The notes under the pieces were generated by a model. The model did no database searches. It was not told where the DNA came from and was given only the letters and a program-made list of their open reading frames with translations. Shown in pieces: positions 28,251-37,175 of a DNA stretch of 64,000 nucleotides. The position numbers and the translations under genes are program-made. Location of the stretch: assembly GCF_021556435.1 (NCBI RefSeq), contig NZ_JAKGCU010000017.1, positions 52,975 through 116,974 on the forward strand, written 5' to 3'. The first letter of the stretch is position 1, and each line of letters opens with the position of its first letter. This stretch comes from Gordonia tangerina (GTDB taxonomy: Bacteria > Actinomycetota > Actinomycetes > Mycobacteriales > Mycobacteriaceae).

Positions 28251-28288
28251 AGCGTAGTTCGCCCTCTCTCGGGGTTCGGTCGTAGGCT
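28251..28288. promoter_or_regulatory. Divergent leaderless promoters of metH and PAC2 gene
   Basis: The 51 bases between the two start codons hold TACGCT on the minus strand (28251-28256, seven bases before metH ATG) and TAGGCT on the plus strand (28283-28288, six bases before GTG at 28295). Polymerases at the two would overlap completely, so the genes may compete for transcription. Confidence 0.6.
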
Positions 28289-28294
28289 GGTTCA

Positions 28295-29188
28295 GTGAAC
28301 GCTGAGCAGAGGTCGAACCTTCCCCAGCTGCGCAGGCCTGTGTTGTTGGCCGCGTTCGAGGGGTGGAACGACGCCGGGGACGCGGCGAGCAGCGCCATCG
28401 AGCATCTGGCGCTGACCTGGGATGCCGTCTCGTTGGCCGACATCGATTCCGACGACTACTACGACTTCCAGGTCAACCGGCCGATCGTCAAGCAGATCGA
28501 TGGGGTGACCCGCCGGATCGATTGGCCCACCACGTCCGTCTCGTATTGCACCCCCCAGGGTGCGGACCGTGACATCGTACTCGTTCGCGGGATCGAACCG
28601 AACATGCGTTGGCGCGGCTTCTGCGCGGAGATCGTCGACCTCGCCCGCGACCTCGAGGTGGAGACGACGGTGATGCTCGGCGCGCTGCTTGCCGACACCC
28701 CTCATACGCGTCCGGTACCGGTCACCGGCGCCGCCTACAGCAGTGAATCCGCGGCACGGTTCAACCTCGCCGAAAGCCGCTACGAGGGTCCCACCGGGAT
28801 CACCGGGGTGCTGCAGGACCTGTTCGTGCAGGCGGGGCTGCCGGCGGTGTCCTTCTGGGCCGCCGTCCCGCACTACGTGTCGACGCCACCCAACCCCAAG
28901 GCGACTGTGGCCTTGCTCAACCGTGTCGAGGAGGTCCTCGACATCGAGGTACCGCTGGGTACGTTGCCCGAGCAGGCCGAGGAGTGGGAACAGGCGGTCA
29001 CCGAGATGACCGAGGACGACGAGGACATCGCCGACTACGTCCGGGGACTCGAGGAGCGCGGGGACGCGGAGATGGACGCCGATGAGGTGATGGCGAAGAT
29101 CGACGGCGATGCGCTCGCCGCCGAGTTCGAGCGGTACCTCAAGCGCCGTGGCCCGGGCCCGGGTTCGGGGCCTGGCTCGTTCCGGTGA
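28295..29188 (+). CDS. PAC2 family protein
   Basis: 297 residues of the PAC2 (proteasome assembly chaperone 2-like) family, homologous to Rv2125. It begins with LPQLRRPVLLAAFEGWNDAG (residues 9-28) and contains DIVLVRGIEPNMRW, YEGPTGITGVLQDL and the conserved VPHYVSTPPNPKA. The C-terminus is acidic and then Gly/Pro-rich (about 270-297). Despite the family name, a role in bacterial proteasome assembly is not established. It is next to metH rather than in the pup-prcBA unit. The GTG start is supported by a TAGGCT box six bases upstream. Confidence 0.9.
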   Translation: MNAEQRSNLPQLRRPVLLAAFEGWNDAGDAASSAIEHLALTWDAVSLADIDSDDYYDFQVNRPIVKQIDGVTRRIDWPTTSVSYCTPQGADRDIVLVRGIEPNMRWRGFCAEIVDLARDLEVETTVMLGALLADTPHTRPVPVTGAAYSSESAARFNLAESRYEGPTGITGVLQDLFVQAGLPAVSFWAAVPHYVSTPPNPKATVALLNRVEEVLDIEVPLGTLPEQAEEWEQAVTEMTEDDEDIADYVRGLEERGDAEMDADEVMAKIDGDALAAEFERYLKRRGPGPGSGPGSFR

Positions 29189-29211
29189 TCGGTGCGGGGG
29201 CTCGGTGCGGG

Positions 29212-29255
29212 GGTCTCGATACGCTGCTCGGCTAGCGCCTCGCAGCTACTCGACC
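29212..29255. repeat. REP-like dispersed palindromic element
   Basis: Begins GGTCTCGATACGC and ends GCTACTCGACC, with imperfect pairing between the halves. It resembles the short palindromic elements I recall from many actinobacterial intergenic regions (GGTCTCGATACG... CTACTCGACC). It lies 23 bases after the PAC2 stop and runs straight into the tandem array. Confidence 0.5.
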
Positions 29256-29424
29256 AGCAGAAAGAGGGTCCTCGGCCAGCAGAAAGAGGGTCCTCAACCA
29301 GCAGAAAGAGGATCCTCAACCAGCAGAAAGAGGATCCTCGGCCAGCAGAAAGAGGGTCCTCGGCCAGCAGAAAGAGGGTCCTCAACCTGCAGGAAGAGGG
29401 TCCTCGGCCATCAGAAGGAGCCGA
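29254..29424. repeat. 22-bp tandem repeat array, seven full copies plus a partial
   Basis: Units start at 29254, 29276, 29298, 29320, 29342, 29364 and 29386, with a degenerate eighth at 29408. The unit is CCAGCAGAAAGAGG followed by RTCCTCRR (R = A/G); copies differ mainly at the base after GAGG and at the last two. Each holds a GAGG-N-TCCTC near-palindrome (GAGGATCCTC in two). The length is not a multiple of three and no gene covers it. It fills most of the 258-base gap between the convergent PAC2 and downstream genes. Confidence 0.95.
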
Positions 29425-29446
29425 GCACGATCCGGCAGAATCCCGT

Positions 29447-29755
29447 TCAGCCGATGCGCTCGATGGACACCACCGGAGTGGTGATCCGCCAGGTCCGCAC
29501 GTCCGGATCGTCGGCGGCGCGCACCCAGAATTGGGCGGACTCGCCGATCCGGCACGATTTCACACCCAGCAGCGGGATGTCCTCGGAGTCTCGCCGCAGT
29601 CGGCTGACGGCCCATTCCTCGCTGTCAGTGCCGCCGACGCCGGGGGCTCGGAGAAGGGTCATCTCCTCGAAATCCAGCAGATAGGTCGAGGTACGGGTCA
29701 CCACCGTCCAAACGCCCGCGGTGGTCTCGGGTGCGATCTCCTGCGTGCGTGCCAC
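29447..29755 (-). CDS. Conserved hypothetical protein, 102 residues
   Basis: It begins MARTQEIAPETTAGVWTVVT and reads as a small beta-rich soluble protein; LLDFEEMTLLRAPG and SCRIGESAQFWVRA stand out. No known domain was recognised. A real gene is supported by the GTG start with a TAAGGT -10 box exactly six bases upstream and by codon use like its neighbours. It stands alone between the repeat array and mshC; function unknown. Confidence 0.65.
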   Translation of the reverse strand: MARTQEIAPETTAGVWTVVTRTSTYLLDFEEMTLLRAPGVGGTDSEEWAVSRLRRDSEDIPLLGVKSCRIGESAQFWVRAADDPDVRTWRITTPVVSIERIG

Positions 29756-29761
29756 GGGAGA

Positions 29762-29767
29762 ACCTTA
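29762..29767 (-). promoter_or_regulatory. -10 box of the 102-residue gene, leaderless start
   Basis: TAAGGT, six bases (TCTCCC), then GTG at 29755. Confidence 0.55.
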
Positions 29768-29878
29768 CAAGGCAATGCCGGGCAATTCGCCGGGGGTGTT
29801 TGCCCAGGCGGGGAGAAAGTGCCGTGAATCCGAGTCGCCTTTCGACCCGAATCAGCGGCACAATGCGCGGCCGGTCGC

Positions 29879-31120
29879 CTACGTGAGGTCGACGCCGAGG
29901 AGTGCGTCGACGGCCCGCGCCATGTCCGCCGGCGCCTGGGCCGAGCTGCCGAGACCGAGGTCGACATCGCTGCACCAGGCATCGATCGCGGCCAGCGCTT
30001 TCGGGGTGTCAAGGTCGTCGGCCAGATGCTGACGCACGCGGGCGATGGTCGACGCGGCATCGGGACCGTTCGGAGCGGTCACCGCCGCCCGCCAGCGACG
30101 CAGGCGCTCGCGGGCCGCATCCAGAACGCCGTCGGTCCACATCCGATCGCCACGATAGTGCTCCGACAACAACGCCAGCCGCACCGCGGCCGGATCCACC
30201 CCGTCACGGCGTAGGTGCGAGACGAACACCAGATTGCCGCGACTCTTCGACATCTTCTCGCCGTCGAGGCCGACCATCCCGGTGTGGACGTAGTGCCGGG
30301 CAAACCGCCGGGAATCGGTCAGGGCCTCACCGTGCGCGGCCGAGAACTCATGATGCGGGAAAATCAGATCGTTGCCACCGCCCTGAATGTCGAACTCGAC
30401 ACCGAGCCGGTTCAACGCGATGGCCGAGCACTCGATGTGCCAGCCTGGTCGCCCCGGGCCATGCGGCGAATCCCACGACGGTTCACCGGGACGCGCCGCG
30501 CGCCACAGCAACGCGTCGAGCGGATCGCGCTTTCCGGCTCGGTCGGGATCTCCACCACGCTCGGCGAAAAAGCGGTCCATCGTGGCGCGGTCATATCCGG
30601 ACTCGTATCCGAACTGCTCGGTGGCATCGACCCGGAAGTACACGTCGGGGTACTCGGCGTCGTCGACGACATACGCCGCGCCGGAGGCGAGCAGTTTGTC
30701 AACCACCTCGATCACCTCATCGACGGATTCCACGGCCCCGATGTAGTCACGCGGCGGCAAGACCCGAAGGGCGGACATGTCCTCACGGAACAACTGGGTC
30801 TCCCGCGCCCCGAGGTCACGCCAATCGACACCGTCCCGGTCGGCTCGCTCGAACAGCGGGTCGTCGACGTCGGTGACGTTCTGCACATAGTGCACGTCGT
30901 GGCCCAGATCGCGCAACACCCGGTTCACCACGTCGAAGGTCACGTAGGTGGCGGCGTGGCCCAGGTGGGTCGCGTCATACGGGGTGATCCCGCACACGTA
31001 CATGGTCGCGGTGGCGCCGGGGCTGACCGGGCGGACTTGTGCATCGGAGGTGTCATGAAGACGAAGTGCCGGCCCGGTACCCGGGATCACCGGCAGGGCG
31101 GGGTCAGGCCAAGACTGCAT
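29879..31120 (-). CDS. mshC: Mycothiol ligase MshC
   Basis: 413 residues, related to class I cysteinyl-tRNA synthetase but short and lacking the anticodon-binding domain. It joins cysteine to glucosaminyl-inositol with ATP in mycothiol synthesis. Features: [17 protein letters not shown] (residues 41-57; zinc Cys44 and the HIGH-type HLGH), [17 protein letters not shown] zinc ligands and KMSKS. The N-terminal [16 protein letters not shown] is typical of MshC rather than CysS. The ATG has a TACAGT -10 box six bases upstream. No cysQ gene follows upstream, unlike the M. tuberculosis order. Confidence 0.95.
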   Translation of the reverse strand: MQSWPDPALPVIPGTGPALRLHDTSDAQVRPVSPGATATMYVCGITPYDATHLGHAATYVTFDVVNRVLRDLGHDVHYVQNVTDVDDPLFERADRDGVDWRDLGARETQLFREDMSALRVLPPRDYIGAVESVDEVIEVVDKLLASGAAYVVDDAEYPDVYFRVDATEQFGYESGYDRATMDRFFAERGGDPDRAGKRDPLDALLWRAARPGEPSWDSPHGPGRPGWHIECSAIALNRLGVEFDIQGGGNDLIFPHHEFSAAHGEALTDSRRFARHYVHTGMVGLDGEKMSKSRGNLVFVSHLRRDGVDPAAVRLALLSEHYRGDRMWTDGVLDAARERLRRWRAAVTAPNGPDAASTIARVRQHLADDLDTPKALAAIDAWCSDVDLGLGSSAQAPADMARAVDALLGVDLT

Positions 31121-31126
31121 GGGTCC

Positions 31127-31132
31127 ACTGTA
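31127..31132 (-). promoter_or_regulatory. mshC -10 box, leaderless start
   Basis: TACAGT, six bases (GGACCC), then the mshC ATG. Confidence 0.6.
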
Positions 31133-31189
31133 TTGGCCCGCCGATTCCGACCGTGAGCCCGGCCTGATCAGCCAGGTGAACAGGACCGT

Positions 31190-32110
31190 TCAGAACGGCG
31201 GCCAGGGAATGGGTCGGTGTCCCGGTGGGTGCGGCATCGTGCCGCGGGTCGCGAGCTCTGTCACTCGCTCGGCCAGCGCGATGATCTCGATCTCGGTGAT
31301 GTGTTCACCCAGCTCTGTGGTCACCGGGTGATCAGACGTGGCCAGGTGATCGGCGAGGCCGGCGAGGTCGGCGACCAGGTGCCCGGGAATGGTCTCGCCG
31401 GCCCATCCCCACAGGACCGTGCGCAGTTTGTCGTCGGAATGCAGACAGATCCCGTGGTCCACCCCGTACACACCGCCGTCGAGTCCCTCCAGAACGTGCC
31501 CGCCCTTGCGGTCGGCGTTGTTGAGGATGACGTCGAGGACCGCCATCCGCTGCAATCGTGGGTCGTCGGCGTGCACCAGCACCACCGGTTCGCCCATCCC
31601 GTCCAGCGCCCGCACGATCGGCCGATATCCGACCGGCACCGTATCGGCCGGGCACAGATCCACGAGGTCGACCTTGGGAGTGGGCAACTCCTGCGCCGGA
31701 TCGTGTCGGGTGCCGGGATCGGAGTTGTCTGCGGTGAGCACCCAGCGCTGCACCATCCCCCGGCCCAGCGGGCCGTCGCGATACACGGTGGTCGGGATGA
31801 CCTGCCAGCCGAGCGCGTCGGAGATCAAGAAGGACGCCACCTCCCGGCCGGCGAGCGTGCCGTCCGGAAAATCCCACAACGGCACCTCGCCACGTTCCGG
31901 CTTGTAGACACAGCGCACCTCGGCGCCGTCGAGGACGGCATCGCACACCAGGGTTGCATTGCTCGCGGTGGGGATGCGTCCCAGAATGACCAGCTCGCCG
32001 TCGCGCAACGGGTCTGCAGTGGGGATGGTGGGCGCATCGCCGCGCGGCGTTGAAGTCGAGCGCGCCTCCGCCTGGCCACCGCCCGCATCTGTCGGTTCGC
32101 CGACGGTCAC
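31190..32110 (-). CDS. SCO1664-family protein, kinase-like fold (PI3/4-kinase-like motifs)
   Basis: About 306 residues, the family represented by Rv2133c/SCO1664. Kinase-like signatures: VCDAVLDGAEVRCVYKPERGE with a candidate ATP-binding Lys; a catalytic-loop-like DVILNNADRKGGHVL; and a DFG-like GVDHGICLH. These resemble PI3/PI4-kinase and HipA-type cores. Substrate and activity are not known. The GTG start at 32110 sits right behind the DUF3090 stop (TGATGTG), suggesting coupling; a longer reading frame extends into DUF3090 without homology. It belongs to a conserved run with DUF3090, a histidine phosphatase and uppP. Confidence 0.8.
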   Translation of the reverse strand: MTVGEPTDAGGGQAEARSTSTPRGDAPTIPTADPLRDGELVILGRIPTASNATLVCDAVLDGAEVRCVYKPERGEVPLWDFPDGTLAGREVASFLISDALGWQVIPTTVYRDGPLGRGMVQRWVLTADNSDPGTRHDPAQELPTPKVDLVDLCPADTVPVGYRPIVRALDGMGEPVVLVHADDPRLQRMAVLDVILNNADRKGGHVLEGLDGGVYGVDHGICLHSDDKLRTVLWGWAGETIPGHLVADLAGLADHLATSDHPVTTELGEHITEIEIIALAERVTELATRGTMPHPPGHRPIPWPPF

Positions 32111-32111
32111 A

Positions 32112-32795
32112 TCAGTCCTGGTTGTCCGAGCCGGGGTCGGCCTCGTCGTCCGGATCGGTCTCCAGGTAGTCCGTGTCATCCTGCATCGCCAGGTTCCGGA
32201 ACACGTCGGGGTCGACGAAGTCCAGCGACTTGGACAGCTCCGCACCTCGCTTGTATCCGTTGGTGCGCACACAGAGATGCCCGTCCGGATCCAGTGGCTC
32301 ATGACAGAGTGGGCACGGCTGACGCCCCGCCGAAATGACCCTCGAGGACCGAGCAGCGAACTCCCGGGCTGCGTCGGTGGTCAGGAACACACGGACCGCG
32401 TCGGGCCCCTCATCGGTGTCGTCCAGAACGACACTCTCGTCGAATTCGCCCTCGGTGATCGCGAGCAACTCCACCACGACGGCTTCGGACTCGGCATCCC
32501 ATCCGAGTCCCATGGTGCCCACCCGGAACTCGGCGTCGACCGGCATCACCAGCGGGCTCAGGTCACCGACGCGCTCGATCTCCGGCGGCACCGGTGTCCC
32601 GAATCGTCGGTGGATCTCCTCGAGCAACGCACCGATACGGTCCGCCAGGATCGCGACCTGTTGCTTCTCCAGCAACACACTGATGATCCGGCTCTCGTGT
32701 ACGGCCTGGAGGTAGAACGTCCGGTCCCCCGGCTGACCGACGGTGCCGGCGACGAATCGATCCGGACTGCGGAACACGTGAATCGCGCGTGACAT
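32112..32795 (-). CDS. DUF3090 family protein
   Basis: 227 residues beginning MSRAIHVFRSPDRFVAGTVG, homologous to Rv2134c. It is mixed alpha/beta, with FYLQAVHESRIISVLLEKQQ (about 27-46). The C-terminal C-x2-C-x8-C pattern (CPLCHEPLDPDGHLC, about 180-194) includes a nearby His and looks like a small zinc-binding motif, as in the family. The tail is acidic. The start has AAGGAGGTG upstream. It is placed between the histidine phosphatase and the kinase-like gene, with which it is nearly always found; function unknown. Confidence 0.85.
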   Translation of the reverse strand: MSRAIHVFRSPDRFVAGTVGQPGDRTFYLQAVHESRIISVLLEKQQVAILADRIGALLEEIHRRFGTPVPPEIERVGDLSPLVMPVDAEFRVGTMGLGWDAESEAVVVELLAITEGEFDESVVLDDTDEGPDAVRVFLTTDAAREFAARSSRVISAGRQPCPLCHEPLDPDGHLCVRTNGYKRGAELSKSLDFVDPDVFRNLAMQDDTDYLETDPDDEADPGSDNQD

Positions 32796-32820
32796 CACAC
32801 CTCCTTGACTGTCTGGTCCA

Positions 32821-33606
32821 TTATCCGCGCGCCAGCGAGGTCTCGTCAGCGTGGGCGTCGCGGTGGTGGCCGTCGACGCCGGTGGCGCCACCCACCACCG
32901 CGTCTTCGGCCGCCGCAGCCTCCCCCGTGTGATGCTCCGGTGAGTCCACGGGTCGTTTCGGTGGGGCGGGCACCGACAGTACGGCGGTGGAGTTGACCGT
33001 GTGCACATAGGGCCGGGTGGAGCCGTAACGGATGACGCTGATCGATGCGGGTTCGACGACGACGCGCTGGAATGCATCGAGATGTGTCCCCATGGCGTCG
33101 GCGATGATCGACTTGATCACGTCTCCGTGCGAGCATGCGATCCACACACCGCTGCCGTCGTCTCCACCGTAGCGACGGTCGAGGTCACGGATGGCGGCGA
33201 CAGCACGCGACTGCACCGCCGCGAGGCCCTCGCCGTCGGGGAAGACCGCCGCCGACGGTTGCTGCTGCACGGTCTTCCAGAGGGGTTCGGTGACGAGGTC
33301 CTTGAGCGGCCGGTTGGTCCACGCCCCGTAGTCGATCTCGGCGAGATCGGGAACCACCACCTCGGGGACGTCACGCCCGAGTTCGGTCTGCAAGGTCGCG
33401 AGCAGCGGAGCCACAGTTTGCGCACAGCGCTCCAGCGGCGACCGGGCGACGGCCGCGATCTCGCCGATACAGACGCCGAGACGATCGACCAGAGCCTGTG
33501 CTTGGTCGCGGCCCTTGTCGTCGAGACCCACCCCGGGCGTCCGGCCGGCGAGCACCCCCGAAGTGTTGGCGGTCGAACGTCCGTGTCGCACCAGAATCAC
33601 GGTCAT
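32821..33606 (-). CDS. Histidine phosphatase (phosphoglycerate-mutase-like) family protein
   Basis: 261 residues. The phosphate-binding motif is LVRHGRSTAN (residues 5-14) with the catalytic His8; second arginine in ARSPLERCAQT; acid in EIDYGAWTNRPL; second His in ACSHGDVIKSI. It is homologous to Rv2135c-type phosphatases; the natural substrate is uncertain. The last ~45 residues are disordered-looking and His/Asp-rich. The ATG has a TATGGT -10 box six bases upstream, so this gene probably starts the leaderless operon that continues into DUF3090 and the kinase-like gene. Confidence 0.88.
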   Translation of the reverse strand: MTVILVRHGRSTANTSGVLAGRTPGVGLDDKGRDQAQALVDRLGVCIGEIAAVARSPLERCAQTVAPLLATLQTELGRDVPEVVVPDLAEIDYGAWTNRPLKDLVTEPLWKTVQQQPSAAVFPDGEGLAAVQSRAVAAIRDLDRRYGGDDGSGVWIACSHGDVIKSIIADAMGTHLDAFQRVVVEPASISVIRYGSTRPYVHTVNSTAVLSVPAPPKRPVDSPEHHTGEAAAAEDAVVGGATGVDGHHRDAHADETSLARG

Positions 33607-33612
33607 GTCTCA

Positions 33613-33618
33613 ACCATA
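33613..33618 (-). promoter_or_regulatory. -10 box of the histidine phosphatase operon, leaderless start
   Basis: TATGGT, six bases (TGAGAC), then ATG at 33606. Confidence 0.55.
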
Positions 33619-33649
33619 GGCGTCACCGGCGACCGGTATCGGTCGTGCC

Positions 33650-34492
33650 TCAGGTCGCGCTGATCACGCCCGCCGACAGCAGACCCATCACGGTGAGTCC
33701 GAGGATCACCCGATAGGCGCCGAACCAGTTCATCGAGTGCGAGCTGACAAACCGCAGCAGCCAGGCGATCGATGCGTAGCCGATCACGAACGCGACCAGT
33801 GTCGCGACAAGCAGTTGTGGACCGGTCGCTTCCATACCTTCGCCGCTGGGGTCGAAGGCGTCCGGCAGGCTGAACAGTCCGGACGCGGTGACCGCTGGGA
33901 TGGCGAGCAAGAACGAAAAGCGGAAAGCAGCCTCGCGTTCCAGGCCGAGGAACAGACCGGCGCTCGCGGTGGCGCCCGAGCGCGACACACCCGGGATCAG
34001 CGCGAGACACTGGGCCAGACCCATCACCAGGCCGTCTCGCAGGGTGAGTTGCTGCATGGAACGCTGCTTGGTGCCGTAGCGCTCGGCGAGCCAGATCACG
34101 CCGGCGAACACGATCAACACCGTGGCGACGAGCCACAGGTTTCGGCCCACGGTGCGGATCTGGTCCTTCAACAGGAAGCCGAGCACACCGATGGGGATCG
34201 TCGCGAAGATCACGTACCACCCGATCCGGTAATCCAGTCCGCGCTCGGCGCGATCGGTGAGCCCACGGAACCAGGCCGCCACGATGCGGATGATGTCGCG
34301 CGCGAAGTACACAAGAACCGCGGCCTCGGTGCCCAACTGGCTGACCGCGGTGAACGATGCCCCGGCGTCGTCACCGAACATCAACTCGGAGGCGATCCGT
34401 AGGTGTCCCGACGACGAGATCGGCAAGAACTCGGTGACGCCCTGCAGCGCGCCGAGCACGATCGCCTGGGCCCAGGTCATGGTGTCGCTCAC
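33650..34492 (-). CDS. uppP: Undecaprenyl-diphosphatase UppP (BacA)
   Basis: 280 residues, polytopic membrane protein that dephosphorylates undecaprenyl (or decaprenyl) diphosphate to recycle the lipid carrier for cell-wall synthesis; high copy gives bacitracin resistance. Signature motifs: [20 protein letters not shown] (about 13-32) and [16 protein letters not shown] (about 165-180). The start is GTG at 34492, with ATG five codons in as an alternative. A TAGCAT box ends eight bases before the GTG. It lies 43 bases before the histidine phosphatase gene on the same strand. Confidence 0.96.
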   Translation of the reverse strand: MSDTMTWAQAIVLGALQGVTEFLPISSSGHLRIASELMFGDDAGASFTAVSQLGTEAAVLVYFARDIIRIVAAWFRGLTDRAERGLDYRIGWYVIFATIPIGVLGFLLKDQIRTVGRNLWLVATVLIVFAGVIWLAERYGTKQRSMQQLTLRDGLVMGLAQCLALIPGVSRSGATASAGLFLGLEREAAFRFSFLLAIPAVTASGLFSLPDAFDPSGEGMEATGPQLLVATLVAFVIGYASIAWLLRFVSSHSMNWFGAYRVILGLTVMGLLSAGVISAT

Positions 34493-34630
34493 GGCCGCAG
34501 ATGCTACGGGAAACCGTGGCCCACACCGTGCCGCCGCACGACCCGAACCCTGGCATCACCGGCGGATCCGGCGCGGTCTGGTCGCCGACCCCGATCATCG
34601 GTCCGAGCGGGCCTCCCGCAAGATGGTGGC

Positions 34631-35701
34631 ATGCGTCTGCCGAGATCCACGACCGTGCCCAGACCATCTCCGCAGGTGCAGCGGTCTCGCCTGCGTCTCG
34701 GAGCGCTGTGCGTGATCGCGGCGACCGTATTACTGACCGGGTGTGGTTCCGGCGACGACTCGTCGACACCCGATGTGCCCACTGTCACACCGGCGAGCGC
34801 GTCGCCCGCCCCGGCCGGCGCGGCGGCCTCCCCCGCCGGCACCGTGGTGGCCACCCCGGTCGGAAGTCGCGGTCTCGCCCTGTCCGGTGACCTCGTCGCA
34901 GTCCTCGACCCCGCGGGCACCACAGTGCTGCGCTTGCGGGCGAACGACCCCACCGCGGCCCCGCAGCCTGTCCAGACCCCGGCTCTGGCCAGGCTCATCG
35001 GCTCCGGCGACGGCGCCTTTCTCGGGGTGGGTCCCGGGGTCGTCGTCGAAGTGGCCGGCGACGGCACGGTCACGACCACCGAGGTCGACACGAACGACCC
35101 GACCGCGCTGGCCCGCACCGCGAACGGCGACGTGCTGGTCGGCACCGCCGACGGGCGTGTGTTGGTACTCGACACCGACCTGTCGCCGGTGCGCGAGATC
35201 GACGGATTCGTGCGGGTCGACGACATCACGGTGGCCCCGGACAGCGCCGACCTGTCCAGCGAACAGGTCGTCGTCCTCGACCGCGCACAATCGTCGGTGA
35301 CCCCCATCAACCTCACCGACGGCGATCTCGGGCCTGCCCTGCGCGCCGGCAACGGTGCGACCAACTCGACTGTCGATCACTTCGGTCGGGTGCTGGTGGC
35401 CAACACCCGCGACGGTGAGATCATCGGGTTCTTCGGATCCCCGCTGGTCATGCGATTCCGCTATCCGGTCCCGGGCGGGCCCTACGCCGTAGACTACGAC
35501 GACGAACGCAACCTGATGTGGGTGTCGACGACGGCGAACAACGAGGTGGTGGCCTATGACCTGTCCGGTGGGGAGCCCGCAGAGATGCGACGGCTCCAGG
35601 CGGTCGCCCAACCGGACACCATCGCCGTCGACGACGCCACTGGCACCGTCTACGTGCTTTCGCAGCGAGGTGGTCTCCAGATCATCGGAAACGGTGAGTG
35701 A
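34631..35701 (+). CDS. Secreted lipoprotein, beta-propeller-like (LppL-type)
   Basis: 356 residues. Signal peptide with Arg-rich start and hydrophobic stretch LRLGALCVIAATVLLTGC; the lipobox LTGC gives acylated Cys38. A Ser/Pro/Ala-rich linker follows to about residue 70. The rest consists of repeated blades (VAVLDPAGTTVLRLRAND, GRVLVLDTDLSPVREID, GTVYVLSQRGG) resembling a WD40/YVTN-type beta-propeller. By position before pyrD it matches LppL of mycobacteria. Role unknown; probably anchored on the outer face of the plasma membrane. It overlaps the next gene by three bases (GTGA). Confidence 0.85.
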   Translation: MRLPRSTTVPRPSPQVQRSRLRLGALCVIAATVLLTGCGSGDDSSTPDVPTVTPASASPAPAGAAASPAGTVVATPVGSRGLALSGDLVAVLDPAGTTVLRLRANDPTAAPQPVQTPALARLIGSGDGAFLGVGPGVVVEVAGDGTVTTTEVDTNDPTALARTANGDVLVGTADGRVLVLDTDLSPVREIDGFVRVDDITVAPDSADLSSEQVVVLDRAQSSVTPINLTDGDLGPALRAGNGATNSTVDHFGRVLVANTRDGEIIGFFGSPLVMRFRYPVPGGPYAVDYDDERNLMWVSTTANNEVVAYDLSGGEPAEMRRLQAVAQPDTIAVDDATGTVYVLSQRGGLQIIGNGE

Positions 35702-36012
35702 CGATGTCGCGTGAGGCCAGGTTCGGTTCGCGCCACCCCCAGGGTTGGGAGGTGTCCACCGACGAGCACGAATGCGTGTTGCTCACCCTGCCGCCGGATG
35801 TGACCCGGGTGACCGCATCGATGCGCTTGTCGATCGAGGCCGAGTTCGGGGGGTGGGAACTCAAACGCGTTCGCCGATACTCCGACGGGACTCGTAAGGT
35901 GCTCCTGCGGCGGCGCAAACCCCCGCGGGCGCGCGGTGACGGCGAGCCAAACGGCCGACAGCGAACGGTTGGCGTCCCCGGTTACCCCGACTCGGACGCA
36001 ACCGCATGCTGA
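35698..36012 (+). CDS. DUF5703 family protein
   Basis: 104 residues: [20 protein letters not shown], then a DUF5703-like core with [21 protein letters not shown] and KVLLRRRK, and a charged disordered tail. The GTG start overlaps the lipoprotein stop (GTGA); an ATG two codons later is the alternative. The end overlaps pyrD by seven bases. It is therefore coupled to both neighbours. Function unknown. Confidence 0.7.
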   Translation: MTMSREARFGSRHPQGWEVSTDEHECVLLTLPPDVTRVTASMRLSIEAEFGGWELKRVRRYSDGTRKVLLRRRKPPRARGDGEPNGRQRTVGVPGYPDSDATAC

Positions 36013-37112
36013 GCCGGGTCAACCGCGTCCTGTATCCGGTGGTGCTGCGGGCGATGTTCCTGCTGTCACCGGAGCGCATCCACACGATCGCGGCCCGCAT
36101 CATCGGGATCACCGGGCGCACTCCGGGACTCCGCGACCTCACGGCCAAGGTGTTCGCCACGCACGATCCGGTTCTGCGTCAGCGCGTTTTCGGCGTCGAC
36201 TTCCCCGCCCCGCTCGGTCTCGCGGCCGGCTTCGACAAGTCGGCATCAGCGGTGAACGCCTGGGGCCAACTGGGATTCGGCTATGCCGAGATCGGCACCA
36301 TCACCGGTCGACCTCAGCCCGGAAACCCGACGCCCCGATTGTTTCGTCTACCTGCCGACCGCGCGCTGATCAACCGAATGGGCTTCAACAACCCTGGCGC
36401 CACGGTTGCGGCCGCACACCTGGCCGGCCCGCGGCCGGGTCCGATCGCCGTGCCAATCGGGGCCAACATCGGCAAGACCAAGGTCGTCCCGGTTGCGGAC
36501 GCCGTCGACGATTACCGCTTCAGCGCTCGCGCTTTGGGACCACTGGCCGACTTCGTGGTGGTCAACGTGAGCTCTCCCAACACGCCGGGACTGCGTGACC
36601 TGCAGGCCGTCGATTCGCTGCGACCGATCCTGCAGGCCGTCCTCGAGGAGGTCACGGTGCCGGTGCTGGTCAAGATCGCCCCCGACCTCGCCGACGAGGA
36701 CATCGATCAGGTAGCCGATCTGGCCGTTGAACTCGGGCTGTCGGGGATCGTGGCCACCAACACCACGATCTCCCGCGGCGGGCTGACCTCGCCGGCCGAC
36801 GAGGTCGCCGCGCTGGGCGCCGGCGGGTTGTCCGGGGCGCCGCTGGCCGACCGTTCCCTGGCTGTCCTGCGTCGTCTGTACGCGCGCACGGGCACCGAGG
36901 TCGTGCTGATCAGTGTGGGTGGCATCGAGACCGCCGATCAGGCATGGGAGCGTATCTGCGCGGGCGCGAGCCTGCTGCAGGGTTACACCGGATTCATCTA
37001 TGGCGGACCGTTGTGGGCCAAAGAGATCCACGAGGGGATCGCCCGACGTGTACGCGCCGGTGGCTTCGCATCCTTGGCCGACGCGGTCGGCAGCGACGCC
37101 AGCAACTCCTGA
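36006..37112 (+). CDS. pyrD: Dihydroorotate dehydrogenase (quinone), class 2
   Basis: 368 residues. The N-terminal membrane-associated helices ([20 protein letters not shown]) mark class 2, which passes electrons from dihydroorotate to menaquinone/ubiquinone through FMN at the membrane. Motifs: [39 protein letters not shown], the catalytic Ser in [16 protein letters not shown], and NTTISRGGL. It is the fourth step of pyrimidine synthesis. It is the last gene of lipoprotein-DUF5703-pyrD and ends at a strong hairpin. Confidence 0.97.
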   Translation: MLSRVNRVLYPVVLRAMFLLSPERIHTIAARIIGITGRTPGLRDLTAKVFATHDPVLRQRVFGVDFPAPLGLAAGFDKSASAVNAWGQLGFGYAEIGTITGRPQPGNPTPRLFRLPADRALINRMGFNNPGATVAAAHLAGPRPGPIAVPIGANIGKTKVVPVADAVDDYRFSARALGPLADFVVVNVSSPNTPGLRDLQAVDSLRPILQAVLEEVTVPVLVKIAPDLADEDIDQVADLAVELGLSGIVATNTTISRGGLTSPADEVAALGAGGLSGAPLADRSLAVLRRLYARTGTEVVLISVGGIETADQAWERICAGASLLQGYTGFIYGGPLWAKEIHEGIARRVRAGGFASLADAVGSDASNS

Positions 37113-37122
37113 CCCCGATCTT

Positions 37123-37160
37123 GTAGTACGGACCGGACAGAAGACGCCGGTCCGTACTAC
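37123..37160. terminator. Bidirectional terminator between pyrD and the PEBP gene
   Basis: Perfect 14-base arms GTAGTACGGACCGG and CCGGTCCGTACTAC around a ten-base loop, between convergent stops at 37112 and 37176. GAAAA follows on the plus strand; no T-run. Confidence 0.8.
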
Positions 37161-37175
37161 GAAAACGACGGGGTG

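Noticed and set aside
28244..28294. Cobalamin riboswitch before metH
   Set aside because: Only 51 bases separate metH from the divergent gene and the start appears leaderless.
29254..29424. Possible CRISPR array
   Set aside because: The 22-bp units are contiguous with no unique spacers and no cas genes nearby; it is a simple tandem repeat.
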